Assembly: GCA_046049675.1 (NCBI GenBank)
Contig: JBJORA010000123.1
Coordinates: forward strand, 1-58,753
DNA from: CAIXQW01 sp046049675
Lineage (GTDB): Bacteria > Bacteroidota > Bacteroidia > Chitinophagales > Chitinophagaceae
Length of the DNA: 58,753 nt
Direction: 5' to 3'
The position numbers were made by a program, and so were the translations under genes. The notes beneath the pieces are model-generated. The model had not been told where the DNA came from. It made no database searches and was given only the letters and a program-made list of their open reading frames with translations. Of this stretch, positions 26,539-35,286 are shown one piece after another; within the stretch, counting starts at the first letter, position 1, and each line of letters opens with the position of its first letter.

Positions 26539-26854
26539 TGTTGCCTCTATTCCGCTTTTTGATCAACAAGCGAAGAAGCTAGCGAAAAAATTCCCATCCC
26601 TAAAAAGTGATTTAGCCGCTTTAGTTGAAGTGCTAATAACGAATCCCAAACAAGGCAAGGCACTTGGTAACGATTTTTACAAAATACGATTATCAATTGC
26701 ATCAAAAGGCAAAGGGAAAAGTGGCGGAGCAAGAATTATTTCTTACGTTAAAGTCACGCAGACCAAAGTTTTCCTTACTTGTATTTATGATAAATCTGAA
26801 AAAAGTAATATCTCAGATAAAGAACTGAAAAAGATTTTTGAACTCATACCTTAG
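26528..26854 (+). CDS. Type II toxin of the RelE/ParE superfamily
   Basis: The 108-residue protein has the RelE/HigB fold pattern: FDQQAKKLAKKFPSLKSDL, then NPKQGKALGNDFYKIRLSIASKGKGKSGGARIISYV, and the C-terminal strand/helix VFLTCIYDKSEKSNISDKELKKI. Members cleave ribosome-bound mRNA or poison gyrase; the basic G/K-rich loop fits an RNA-targeting RelE-like enzyme, but this is inference. Its ATG lies inside the antitoxin 3' end (11-nt overlap), so synthesis is coupled. This is a small accessory module between housekeeping genes. Confidence 0.85.
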   Translation: MNYNVASIPLFDQQAKKLAKKFPSLKSDLAALVEVLITNPKQGKALGNDFYKIRLSIASKGKGKSGGARIISYVKVTQTKVFLTCIYDKSEKSNISDKELKKIFELIP

Positions 26855-26891
26855 CTAATAAAGCCTCGTGTGTCTCTTTTCAAATACTACC

Positions 26892-26899
26892 TATATTTG
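26892..26899 (+). promoter_or_regulatory. Putative -7 element of the lipoprotein gene
   Basis: TATATTTG is an exact -7 match. It lies downstream of the ATG at 26868 and 22 nt upstream of a GTG at 26922, so it supports the GTG start. Confidence 0.45.
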
Positions 26900-26921
26900 C
26901 CTAAAGAATTCCATCATTACG

Positions 26922-27515
26922 GTGAAAACTGCTGTTTATTTACTTGTAGCTATTGCCTTTGCCTCTTGTATCAAAAAAGACAAAGGCAAATTTACTAGCG
27001 CCAAAGGGCACTATGTCAACTATATCAATATCAGCGACACAAATAGAATAATTCATTTAGACGATACTATTAAGTTTAGCTTTACTACACCTCATCAGAT
27101 TACAAGCTCTGCAGGTGAGCAATTTAGTTTCAAAAGTGCTTACCATGAGAATAGTATCCTTATAGATCGATATTATGCTAGCGAAGGAAAGTTCTATGGT
27201 GCTGAAAATGGTTTTTACTATGGCAACATAGATAACACTAAGGGCCGCAGTTACTTCAGCTTTGCAGATTCGCAATATGTAGATTATTTTATTGGTAGAG
27301 ATACTGGTGTTCACTTTGTATGGTTTGCTGGCTCTACAGAACTCATCCTCCATCTCAACGACAAAGATGCGGTTTGGTTAAATTGCTTGGACAGCTTTCC
27401 TGTTGCAGATGCACATTTAGATCTAACGTTACCGCTAGATCCGAACGTTGCCACCACCTTAACTAAGCCAACTATGCAAGGTATGGGCTATTATTGTTGG
27501 CGTGTTGTACCGTAG
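26922..27515 (+). CDS. Putative lipoprotein of unknown function
   Basis: The 197-residue protein starts with a lipoprotein signal (VKTAVYLLVAIAFASCIKKDKG, lipobox FASC). The GTG at 26922 is preferred over the ATG at 26868 because it gives a compact signal and lies downstream of a TATATTTG promoter box. The mature part is rich in aromatic and polar residues with no recognised domain. It is unrelated to the upstream toxin-antitoxin pair, having its own promoter element. Confidence 0.65.
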   Translation: MKTAVYLLVAIAFASCIKKDKGKFTSAKGHYVNYINISDTNRIIHLDDTIKFSFTTPHQITSSAGEQFSFKSAYHENSILIDRYYASEGKFYGAENGFYYGNIDNTKGRSYFSFADSQYVDYFIGRDTGVHFVWFAGSTELILHLNDKDAVWLNCLDSFPVADAHLDLTLPLDPNVATTLTKPTMQGMGYYCWRVVP

Positions 27516-27570
27516 ATGAAACTGGTTACAAGTCACAAGCTCACTACATAACATTTTCCATTATGCATTG

Positions 27571-27733
27571 TCAATTGTTAAAATGTTAAATGGTTGAATG
27601 GTTATATTGTTGAAGAGTCAATGTGCTGAGCTGAATAGTTGAATGTGTGATAGTATAAATTTTCAATAAATAGTAATCGCTATTGGCACCAATACAACAT
27701 TTTCCATTTTCAATTATCCATTTTCAATTATCA
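27571..27733. repeat. Simple AT-rich interspersed repeats in a convergent gap
   Basis: The region between two convergent genes holds TTAAATGGTTGAATGG-TTATATTGTTGAA (27587-27615) and a doubled TTTCCATTTTCAATTATC-type motif (27697-27733). The first is closely similar to sequences at 24952-24988 and 41589-41614. No gene or clear terminator was seen. Confidence 0.55.
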
Positions 27734-27734
27734 T

Positions 27735-28769
27735 TTATTCTCTCCTCAGTCCCAGCCTCGCATCTTTACTCTTATTAAAAATCTTTGCGCCGTTTTGTAA
27801 GCCTTTACGTCGCTCCTTGCGTGCTTCTTTTGGTAAGCTAAGTTCTTCTACACATTCGCTAGTACAGCAGCCTTGCATTGTTTTGGCGCAGGCTTCACAT
27901 TGTATAAAAAGCAAGTGACAAGCTTCGTTTGCACAATTGGTGTGCGTATCAGCAGGCTGCCCACATTGGTGGCAACTACTGATAATGTCGTGTGTGATGC
28001 GTTCGCCTAGGCGTTCGTCAAACACAAAGTTTTTGCCAATAAACTCGCTTTCTAGGCCTCGCTCTTTTACTTGTTGCGCATAGTTGATAATACCACCTTC
28101 TACATGGTACACATTACTAAAGCCATGGTGCAGCATATAGGCACTTGCTTTTTCGCAACGGATGCCACCGGTACAATACATAATAATGTTGGCATCTTTT
28201 TTATCCTTCAGCATATCTACTGCCATCGGCAATTGCTCACGGAATGTATCGCTCGGCACTTCAATTGCATTCTTAAAGTGACCCACTTCGTATTCATAGT
28301 GGTTTCGCATATCCACTACAATGGTATCTTGCTGCTTTACAAGCGTATTGTATTCATCGGCCTTTAAGTATTTGCCAGTTTTACTTGCATCAAAACTTTC
28401 GTCGCTAATGCCATCGGCTACAATTTTGTCGCGCACTTTTACTTTCAGTACAAAAAAGCTTTTGCCATCGTCGTCAACCGCTACGTTGAGGCGAATACCT
28501 TCTAAATCCTGTATGGCATTAATGCATTGCCTAAAAGCTTCTACATTGGCTGTAGGCATGCTTACTTGCGCATTGATACCTTCGTTTGCAACATACACTC
28601 TACCAAGCACGCCAAGTTGACTAAATTGGCGGTACAAATCGTCGCGAAAGAGTTTGGGGTCGCTAATCTTAAAGTACTTGTAAAACGAAATTGTCGTTCT
28701 CGGCGTATCGTCTTGCGCCATTTTTGCACGCAGTTCTTCGTGCGAAATTTTATTGTGTAATTGTGCCAT
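27735..28769 (-). CDS. trhO: tRNA uridine(34) hydroxylase (rhodanese family, YceA-like)
   Basis: The 344-residue protein has the TrhO layout: an N-terminal domain (YKYFKISDPKLFRDDL...GINAQVSMP) and a rhodanese domain (about 140-240) with the catalytic Cys in MYCTGGIRCEKASAY. A C-terminal Cys-rich zinc-like region follows (SSCHQCGQPADTHTNC, CEACAKTMQGCC). TrhO uses O2 to hydroxylate U34 in tRNA as part of wobble modification. A TACCTTTG box at 28824-28831 lies about 54 nt upstream. It is divergent from ileS, another translation gene. Confidence 0.93.
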   Translation of the reverse strand: MAQLHNKISHEELRAKMAQDDTPRTTISFYKYFKISDPKLFRDDLYRQFSQLGVLGRVYVANEGINAQVSMPTANVEAFRQCINAIQDLEGIRLNVAVDDDGKSFFVLKVKVRDKIVADGISDESFDASKTGKYLKADEYNTLVKQQDTIVVDMRNHYEYEVGHFKNAIEVPSDTFREQLPMAVDMLKDKKDANIIMYCTGGIRCEKASAYMLHHGFSNVYHVEGGIINYAQQVKERGLESEFIGKNFVFDERLGERITHDIISSCHQCGQPADTHTNCANEACHLLFIQCEACAKTMQGCCTSECVEELSLPKEARKERRKGLQNGAKIFNKSKDARLGLRRE

Positions 28770-28823
28770 TGCTCTTTAATTTAAAATGCTGCTTGCAGGG
28801 CGGCCAAAATTTAGGATGCGCTG

Positions 28824-28831
28824 CAAAGGTA
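28824..28831 (-). promoter_or_regulatory. Putative -7 element of trhO
   Basis: The minus strand reads TACCTTTG, an exact -7 match, leaving a leader of about 50 nt. Confidence 0.5.
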
Positions 28832-28954
28832 ATATTGCTTGCGCATAAACAATGGCTGCTAAATCTTACCAAAATGAGCAACTGTAGCATCAAAAGCCAC
28901 TAAAACTGGCCAATGTGTATTGCGAAACTTGCCTATAAGCCCGCTAAAATGCCT

Positions 28955-28962
28955 TACCTTTG
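28955..28962 (+). promoter_or_regulatory. Putative -7 element of ileS
   Basis: TACCTTTG, an exact -7 match, lies 20 nt before the ATG at 28983, within the longer in-frame extension starting at 28920. It supports the shorter protein. Confidence 0.55.
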
Positions 28963-28982
28963 CGCACCATTTTTTGCCCCTT

Positions 28983-31900
28983 ATGAGTCAAAAATTTCGC
29001 ACACTCGCACAACTCAATTTGCCCGCACTAGAGCAAGACATCGCTCACCAGTGGGCTGCCAATAATACTTTTCAGCAAAGCGTAGATTCGCGCGCTGGCC
29101 AGGACACTTTTGTTTTTTATGAAGGTCCGCCTAGTGCCAATGGTATGCCCGGCATACACCATGTGATTAGCCGCGCCATAAAGGATCTATTCTGTCGTTA
29201 CAAAACCATGCAAGGTTTTCAGGTTGCACGCAAAGCTGGCTGGGATACGCATGGTTTGCCAGTAGAATTAGGCGTAGAAAAAGAACTTGGTATTACAAAA
29301 GAAGATATCGGCAATAAAATTAGTGTAGCCGATTACAATCAAAAATGTCGTGAGGCGGTATTGCGTTATCAAGACAAGTGGAGCGATATCACGCAAAAGA
29401 TGGGCTATTGGGTTGATCTTAATAATCCCTATGTTACCTACCATACACCGTATGTAGAAACATTGTGGTGGTGCCTAAAGGAACTTCACAGCAAAGGCTA
29501 TTTATATAAAAGCGTTAGTATACAGCCATACAGCCCTGCAGCAGGCACTGGTCTTAGTAGCCATGAACTTAACCAACCTGGCACCTATAAAAATGTAAAA
29601 GATACAAGTGCAACAGTTTTGTTTGAACTGCTTCAAAACGAACAAAGCGCTGCATTATATAACCATGCACAAGGCCATAAGGTACACATCATGGCATGGA
29701 CAACCACACCATGGACTTTGCCAAGTAATCTTGGCTTAACGGTTGGCGCAAATATCGATTACGCATTAGTAAAAACTTTCAATCCATATACGCACGAGTT
29801 GCAATATGTTGTGCTAGCAAAAGCGCTGATGCATAAATACTTCAAGGAAGAGGGACTCAATGCAGATTTTGACGCGTACAATGCCGAGCAAAAAATAATC
29901 CCTTACACGATAGTACACGAGTGCAAAGGCAGCGCATTGGTAGATATGCGATATGTGCAATTGCTACCGTTTGAAAGCAATACTGCCGAGTTAAGCGGTG
30001 GCGATCCTTTTAGAATAATTGCTGGCGACTTTGTAACTACAGAAGATGGTACAGGTATTGTGCACACCGCACCTGCATTTGGTGCCGATGACTATAAAGT
30101 TGGCCAAAAAAATAATCTTGGTCTTGTTTGCCTTGTAGATCGTGAAGGAAAATTTGTAGCTGGTACTGGCGAGTATAGTGGCCGCTTTGTAAAAAATTAT
30201 AAAGATGATACCAACTATGTAGATGTGAATGTAGATATCTGCGTAGAGTTAAAAAAACGTGGCCAAGCTTTTAAGGTAGAAAAATACGAACATAGCTATC
30301 CGCATTGCTGGCGTACGGATAAACCTATTATCTACTATCCGCTAGATGCATGGTTTATCAAAACAACTGCTGTAAAAGACCAACTCATTGCACTAAATAA
30401 TACTATTAATTGGAAACCAAAAAGCACGGGCGAAGGTCGTTTTGGCAATTGGTTAGAAAATATGGTAGATTGGAATTTGAGCCGCAGCAGATATTGGGGC
30501 ACGCCACTACCAGTTTGGCGTACAGAGGACGGTAGCGAAGAAATATGTATCGGTAGTATTGCCGAATACAAAGCAGAAATTCAAAAAAGTATTGATGCTG
30601 GCTTTATGACAAGCAGTGCAGAGCTTACGCAAAGCATTGAAGACATAGATTTACACAAGCCCCATGTTGACGAGATAATTTTGTGTAGTGCCACCGGCAA
30701 AAAAATGTACCGCGAACCAGATTTAATTGATGTATGGTTCGACAGTGGTGCTATGCCATATGCACAGCAGGGCGTTGCATTTGCAGAGCGCTTAAAAGCA
30801 GGCGATACAGAGGCTTGGAAGCATTTTCCAGCGGACTTTATTGCGGAGGGTGTAGATCAAACGCGCGGGTGGTTTTATACTTTGCACGTTTTGGGCTGTA
30901 TGCTATTTGGCAATGTTGCGTACAAAGCTGTTGTAAGCAATGGCTTGGTGCTTGATAAAAATGGCAACAAAATGAGTAAGCGCCTCGGCAACGTCGTGGA
31001 TCCGTTTACTACAATTGATAAGTATGGCGCCGATGCTAAACGTTGGTATCTTGTAACGAATGCTAGCCCTTGGGATAGTGTAAAATTTGATGAAAATGGT
31101 ATTGTAGAAGCGCAACGCAAATTCTTTGGTACGCTATATAATACATACAGCTTCTTTAGTTTGTATGCCAATGTAGATGGCTTTGCGCACAAAGAAGCAT
31201 ACATCGCCGTTAGCGAGCGACCTGAAATTGACAGATGGGTTATTAGTAAGCTACATAGTCTAATCACTTTTGTAGAAGAAAGTATGAACGACTTCGAGCC
31301 TACAAAAGCAATGCGTGCTATACAGGAATTTGTAGACGAACATTTGAGCAATTGGCACGTGCGTTTAAGTCGCAAACGCTTTTGGCGTGGCGAATACGAG
31401 CACGATAAAATTTGCGCTTACCAAACATTGTATGAGTGCTTGATGTCTATCGCGAAAATGATGGCACCAGTAGCGCCGTTTTTTGCCGATTGGTTATATC
31501 AAAGCCTAAATGAAGTATGCCAGCAGGAAAATGCTGCAAGTGTGCATCTAGCTAATTTCCCTAAAGCGGAAAAAGATAATATCAATGTATACTTGGAGCA
31601 GCAAATGAAATTAGCGCAAGATACATGTAGCCTTATTTTGTCCTTACGCAAAAAAGAAAAGCTTAAGGTGCGTCAGCCATTACAAAAGGTGATGATACCC
31701 GTGCTCAATGATACGATGCAAGATCAGCTAAGTTTAGTAGAAGATTTAATTAAAGCTGAAACAAATATCAAAGCGCTTGAGTACTTGGGTAGTGACAATA
31801 ATGTAATTAGCAAAAAAGCAAAGCCAAACTTTAAAGTACTTGGTGCCAAGCTTGGCGCAAACATGAAGGCGGCAGCTGAGGCGATAAAGAACTTTGATGC

Positions 31901-32333
31901 AACGCAAATTGCTAGCTTAGAAGCTAATGGCAGTATAGATATCGACATTAATGGCGATAAAGTGCAGCTTACGCCAGAAGAAGTAGAAATTACAGCTGGC
32001 GACATAGAAGGTTGGAGTGTAGCAAGCAGCGGTGCAGTTACAGTAGCCTTAGATATTACTTTAACGGAGGCCTTAGTGCAAGAAGGTTTGGCACGCGAGT
32101 TTATCAACCGCATTCAAAACCTGCGCAAAGACAGCGGCCTAGATGTAACAGACCGCATCAATATTGTAGTAGATCCTAGCGAAGCAAATGTTGTTACGGC
32201 ATTGCAACAGCATAATGCTTACATATGTGCCGAAGTATTGGCTAATACGATGGTCTTTGAAGCCCCAACTGCTAGCAGCGAAATGCTTGAACTCAATGAG
32301 TACAATGTGGCTGTAAGCGTGGGAAAAGCCTAG
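28983..32333 (+). CDS. ileS: Isoleucyl-tRNA synthetase, type 2 (eukaryote-like)
   Basis: The 1116-residue class I synthetase charges tRNA-Ile. The N-terminal signature reads YEGPPSANGMPGIHH: the HIGH-equivalent is G57-I58-H59-H60, a swapped GxHH form of the classical HxGH. The editing domain follows (AWTTTPWTLPSNLG, GIVHTAPAFGADDY). The second motif is KMSKR (K663). The C-terminus is long, without the zinc-binding end of type 1 enzymes. These features fit IleRS2, the type linked to mupirocin resistance. The start at 28983 follows a -7 box. Confidence 0.96.
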   Translation: MSQKFRTLAQLNLPALEQDIAHQWAANNTFQQSVDSRAGQDTFVFYEGPPSANGMPGIHHVISRAIKDLFCRYKTMQGFQVARKAGWDTHGLPVELGVEKELGITKEDIGNKISVADYNQKCREAVLRYQDKWSDITQKMGYWVDLNNPYVTYHTPYVETLWWCLKELHSKGYLYKSVSIQPYSPAAGTGLSSHELNQPGTYKNVKDTSATVLFELLQNEQSAALYNHAQGHKVHIMAWTTTPWTLPSNLGLTVGANIDYALVKTFNPYTHELQYVVLAKALMHKYFKEEGLNADFDAYNAEQKIIPYTIVHECKGSALVDMRYVQLLPFESNTAELSGGDPFRIIAGDFVTTEDGTGIVHTAPAFGADDYKVGQKNNLGLVCLVDREGKFVAGTGEYSGRFVKNYKDDTNYVDVNVDICVELKKRGQAFKVEKYEHSYPHCWRTDKPIIYYPLDAWFIKTTAVKDQLIALNNTINWKPKSTGEGRFGNWLENMVDWNLSRSRYWGTPLPVWRTEDGSEEICIGSIAEYKAEIQKSIDAGFMTSSAELTQSIEDIDLHKPHVDEIILCSATGKKMYREPDLIDVWFDSGAMPYAQQGVAFAERLKAGDTEAWKHFPADFIAEGVDQTRGWFYTLHVLGCMLFGNVAYKAVVSNGLVLDKNGNKMSKRLGNVVDPFTTIDKYGADAKRWYLVTNASPWDSVKFDENGIVEAQRKFFGTLYNTYSFFSLYANVDGFAHKEAYIAVSERPEIDRWVISKLHSLITFVEESMNDFEPTKAMRAIQEFVDEHLSNWHVRLSRKRFWRGEYEHDKICAYQTLYECLMSIAKMMAPVAPFFADWLYQSLNEVCQQENAASVHLANFPKAEKDNINVYLEQQMKLAQDTCSLILSLRKKEKLKVRQPLQKVMIPVLNDTMQDQLSLVEDLIKAETNIKALEYLGSDNNVISKKAKPNFKVLGAKLGANMKAAAEAIKNFDATQIASLEANGSIDIDINGDKVQLTPEEVEITAGDIEGWSVASSGAVTVALDITLTEALVQEGLAREFINRIQNLRKDSGLDVTDRINIVVDPSEANVVTALQQHNAYICAEVLANTMVFEAPTASSEMLELNEYNVAVSVGKA

Positions 32334-32510
32334 ATTAAAGGGTAATTTGAAGCTTGTATTAAGTTGTGCGTAACTATGCTATATATTAGTTTGCACACTG
32401 ATCTATTTCTATAACTTTGCGCCTCGCAATTGCTAGGCCAAATGTTATATGAATATGTGCATTAGCCAATTGTGAAATACGTAAACGGTTAACAATTAAA
32501 TAGTTACAAA

Positions 32511-33596
32511 ATGGCTAGTAAAAAACCAGCTCCAGTTAAAAAAGCTGCACCAGCTAAGAAAGCCGCACCAGCTAAAAAAGCAGCGCCTGCAAAGAAGGCT
32601 GCACCTGCAAAGAAAGCAGCGCCTGCAAAAAAGGCGGCTCCTGCTAAGAAAGCAGCTCCTGCAAAGAAGGTAGCTCCTGTAAAAAAAGCGGCTCCCGCAA
32701 AAAAAGCAGCACCTGCAAAAAAAGCAGCGCCTGCAAAAAAAGTAGTACCAGCTAAAAAGGCTGCACCTGTAAAGAAGGCTGCACCTGCACCTATGAAGAA
32801 AGCAGCACCTGCGAAAAAAGCAGCACCAGCAAAACCAGCTCCGAAACCAGCAGTAAAGGCAGCTCCAGCAAAAAAAGCAGCACCTGTTGCGAAAAAAGTT
32901 GAGGCTAAAAAACCAGAAGTAAAAAAGCCTGTGGCTAAAGTAGAAGCAAAAAAACCAGAACCGGTGAAGCCAAGCAAACCGCTTGCTAAGAAGCCTGAGC
33001 TTAAGCCACTTCGTCCGCTAAAGAGCGAACCAGCTCCAGTGGTAGAAATTAGCAGAGAAGTACCTAAAAAGAAAACATTAGCAGAAAAGTACCCAGATAG
33101 TATCAATAAACCAATTGCCTATCGCGCTACTAAGGAGCTAAAAGTTGCCAACATTGAAGCACCAGCAACTATAGAAATAGCTTCTACAACAACAAGATCT
33201 ATATTGGACACACAAGACGACGCAGCACCACGTATGCGATACAGCGACGAAAAATTAGCAGAATTCAGAGATTTAATCAATCGTAAATTAGAAGTAGCAC
33301 GCAAAGAGCTTGTTTACTTGCAAAACCTTATTACACGCAAAAACGATAGCGGTACAGAAGATACCGAAAACAAATTTGCGAGCATGGAAGATGGTAGCGC
33401 AAGCCAAGATCGTGAAATGCTAAACCAATTAGCTAGCCGTCAGATTATGCTGATAGAAAAGTTAGAGCAAGCTATGGGTCGTATTGAAAATAAGACTTAC
33501 GGTATTTGCCGCACAACTGGCAAGCTTATCGAAGAAAATCGCCTAAAGGCTGTTCCTCATGCTACTTTAAGCATGGAAGCAAAAAGTGCGAGATAA
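32511..33596 (+). CDS. DksA/TraR-like protein with histone H1-like Lys/Ala/Pro tail
   Basis: The 361-residue protein has two parts. Residues 1-175 are almost only Lys, Ala and Pro (plus Val), built from KKAAPA hexads, like histone H1 C-tails. Residues about 235-361 form a DksA/TraR-like coiled coil and degenerate finger (RYSDEKLAEFRDLINRKLEV ... NKTYGICRTTGKLIEENRLKAVPHATLS) in which only one of the four zinc Cys remains. DksA-like proteins enter the RNA polymerase secondary channel; the basic tail could bind DNA or RNA. A TAACTTTG-like box lies about 95 bp upstream, and a strong terminator follows. Confidence 0.88.
   Translation: MASKKPAPVKKAAPAKKAAPAKKAAPAKKAAPAKKAAPAKKAAPAKKAAPAKKVAPVKKAAPAKKAAPAKKAAPAKKVVPAKKAAPVKKAAPAPMKKAAPAKKAAPAKPAPKPAVKAAPAKKAAPVAKKVEAKKPEVKKPVAKVEAKKPEPVKPSKPLAKKPELKPLRPLKSEPAPVVEISREVPKKKTLAEKYPDSINKPIAYRATKELKVANIEAPATIEIASTTTRSILDTQDDAAPRMRYSDEKLAEFRDLINRKLEVARKELVYLQNLITRKNDSGTEDTENKFASMEDGSASQDREMLNQLASRQIMLIEKLEQAMGRIENKTYGICRTTGKLIEENRLKAVPHATLSMEAKSAR
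32538..32890 (+). repeat. In-frame tandem repeats encoding KKAAPA units
   Basis: About 350 bp consist of imperfect 18-bp units (for example GCACCTGCAAAGAAGGCT) coding for roughly eighteen KKAAPA-type hexads. All units are multiples of 3 bp, so gain or loss keeps the reading frame. The same repeats create a long false antisense ORF (32504-33106). Confidence 0.85.
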
Positions 33597-33619
33597 GATT
33601 TAGAAAAACAATTATTGAG

Positions 33620-33648
33620 AACCGCGGTAGAGATATCGCGGTTTTTTT
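33620..33648 (+). terminator. Rho-independent terminator after the DksA-like gene
   Basis: The stem AACCGCG / CGCGGTT with a 10-nt loop is followed by seven T residues, 24 bp after the stop codon. Confidence 0.85.
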
Positions 33649-33759
33649 GTGTTGGTGCTTTTACAACGTTATAGAGAGCGTTTTACTTGTGAAACGCTGA
33701 ATTTGCATTGAGAAAACTATGGCGTTACAAAAAAGGACATTGTAGTAATCGCAACAATA

Positions 33760-34200
33760 TCATTTAGCAACGGTCGCAATTCTCTCCACTTCTAGCAGGA
33801 ACGGCACATCATCCAATACGAAATACACACGGTCTTCTCTAAGTTCAACAAGTATTTCCATGGTACCACCTTTTGTACTTTTCAACTCCGTTTTGTTTGG
33901 TGCTACTCTTACCAATTTCCTAGACTTATCGTATTTCCAATACTCGTTAGTAATAGCTATTTCTTTTACACTAGTGCGAAAACTAAACCTGCCAGCAGCT
34001 GTGAATACAAACTTGGCATTGGTAAAGGCTTTAGTCAATTCGTCTTTGGCAGATTTTTCGTTCTCTGTCTTTGCCTTTTCAAGCGCCTTAATTTGCTTCA
34101 CTTTCCATGTACCCACAAAAAAACTATCGCTAAGCACTTGGCAATTGGCTGCGGTAAATGATGCGAGGGTGATGAGGATTGAGAATAAAAATTTTGCCAT
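33760..34200 (-). CDS. Secreted lipocalin-like protein, paralogue 1
   Basis: The 146-residue protein has a signal peptide (MAKFLFSILITLASFTAANCQ) that could alternatively be a lipoprotein signal with Cys20. The mature domain begins FFVGTWKVKQI, has alternating strands (KFVFTAAGRFSFRT, NEYWKYDKSRKLVRV) and resembles small lipocalin-like domains. It is a paralogue of the 35287-35712 product. The first 105 bp of the two genes are about 94 percent identical while the rest has diverged strongly. Function unknown. Confidence 0.7.
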   Translation of the reverse strand: MAKFLFSILITLASFTAANCQVLSDSFFVGTWKVKQIKALEKAKTENEKSAKDELTKAFTNAKFVFTAAGRFSFRTSVKEIAITNEYWKYDKSRKLVRVAPNKTELKSTKGGTMEILVELREDRVYFVLDDVPFLLEVERIATVAK

Positions 34201-34283
34201 TGTGGTAGTAGCAGAAAAATGCTGAGCAAAGTAAAACGAGATCTGTAAATAAACTTAGAGTGTGCAATACTTACCTCGTTCCT

Positions 34284-35207
34284 CTAACGGAGTATCACCT
34301 TTTGTGTAGCAATACCATGGCTATCAGCAACACGTACAACATAGCAAGCTGATTGTAAGTTCTCTATTAGAAATGGCTCGCCAGTTTGTATCGTTTTGCT
34401 AGCAATACAGTTGCCATTTAAATCTGTCAAGTAAATCGTGCAATTTGTGCCATTCGCTTGAGTAAGCACTTTGACCGTACCATCGCCAACTAAAATATTA
34501 TAGCCGACATGTGGCTTTAAGTCCTCTAATGCTAAAAATTGCCATACATCGCATTGCCCTGGTATCCAATCATTATAGTAACTCGTGAGGCTATCTTCAT
34601 AGATTAGGCTATTGGGTTGGTCAGAAAAGCAGAGCAGTATCTCTGTACTTTCAAAACCATGATATGTCCACAAACCAATGCCCTCAATATATTGCCGTCT
34701 AATTAACGAGTTAAGAACACCATTGAGCCTTTCACTTAAACAAAATTTTCTTGTTGTGAATGTCCCAAAACTAACTGGCACTATGCTATCTAATACCATG
34801 CACATATTTGGATTAAAATATAGTTCTTGAACACCAAATGTATCACCCGGCTGCAGCGAAAAGTCGTAAAGTAAATAGGGAGGAGTGGCAGACATATTGT
34901 ACACTTTTCTATTTATAGTATCATCATAATTAAGATAGCCAGTATTGGGAGCACCAGCAAAAGCATAATTATTGTGATAAATAGGCAAAGTCAATTTTGC
35001 ACAAACCTTATTGGCAACTATTGTGTCACCATCATAATACCTGCTAGAGTAACTCACGTCGTCAAGCCCGCTAGGAACAACACCACTCCATCTCAAATAC
35101 ACCATGCTTCCCTTTACCTTTAGTGGAATATAAGCGCTGCTTAGCTGAGCATAGCTAGAAAAACTTAGTAGTGCAAAAACGATACTGATAGAAACAAGCC
35201 TTGCCAT
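34284..35207 (-). CDS. Secreted protein with T9SS C-terminal sorting domain
   Basis: The 307-residue protein has a signal peptide (MARLVSISIVFALLSFSSYAQ). The start at 35207 was chosen because a TATCTTTA promoter box overlaps the upstream ATG at 35225. The mature region has many Tyr and Asp and no catalytic motif. The last 75 residues have the T9SS type A plan (GDGTVKVLTQANGTNCTIYLTDLNGNCI ... SACYVVRVADSHGIATQKVIL). It lies between the two lipocalin-like paralogues on the same strand. Expected location: cell surface or medium. Confidence 0.75.
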   Translation of the reverse strand: MARLVSISIVFALLSFSSYAQLSSAYIPLKVKGSMVYLRWSGVVPSGLDDVSYSSRYYDGDTIVANKVCAKLTLPIYHNNYAFAGAPNTGYLNYDDTINRKVYNMSATPPYLLYDFSLQPGDTFGVQELYFNPNMCMVLDSIVPVSFGTFTTRKFCLSERLNGVLNSLIRRQYIEGIGLWTYHGFESTEILLCFSDQPNSLIYEDSLTSYYNDWIPGQCDVWQFLALEDLKPHVGYNILVGDGTVKVLTQANGTNCTIYLTDLNGNCIASKTIQTGEPFLIENLQSACYVVRVADSHGIATQKVILR

Positions 35208-35224
35208 TGTGAAAAGTTTATACA

Positions 35225-35232
35225 TAAAGATA
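35225..35232 (-). promoter_or_regulatory. Putative -7 element of the T9SS cargo gene
   Basis: The minus strand reads TATCTTTA, one mismatch from TAnnTTTG, 17 nt before the ATG at 35207. Confidence 0.4.
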
Positions 35233-35286
35233 GTAAGAGCTTAAATTGACAGACCGAAATAGTTGGCAAAAGTTTATTTTTTGAGG

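Noticed and set aside
30875..31375. 166-residue ORF opposite ileS
   Set aside because: It is fully inside the conserved catalytic part of IleRS, including the KMSKR region.
32538..32890. Possible CRISPR or non-coding minisatellite
   Set aside because: The repeats are contiguous 18-bp codon units without unique spacers and lie in frame within a protein-coding gene.
32504..33106. 200-residue antisense ORF rich in Ala, Phe and Gly
   Set aside because: It is the reverse complement of the KKAAPA codon repeats, which cannot contain stops in that frame; the real gene is on the plus strand.
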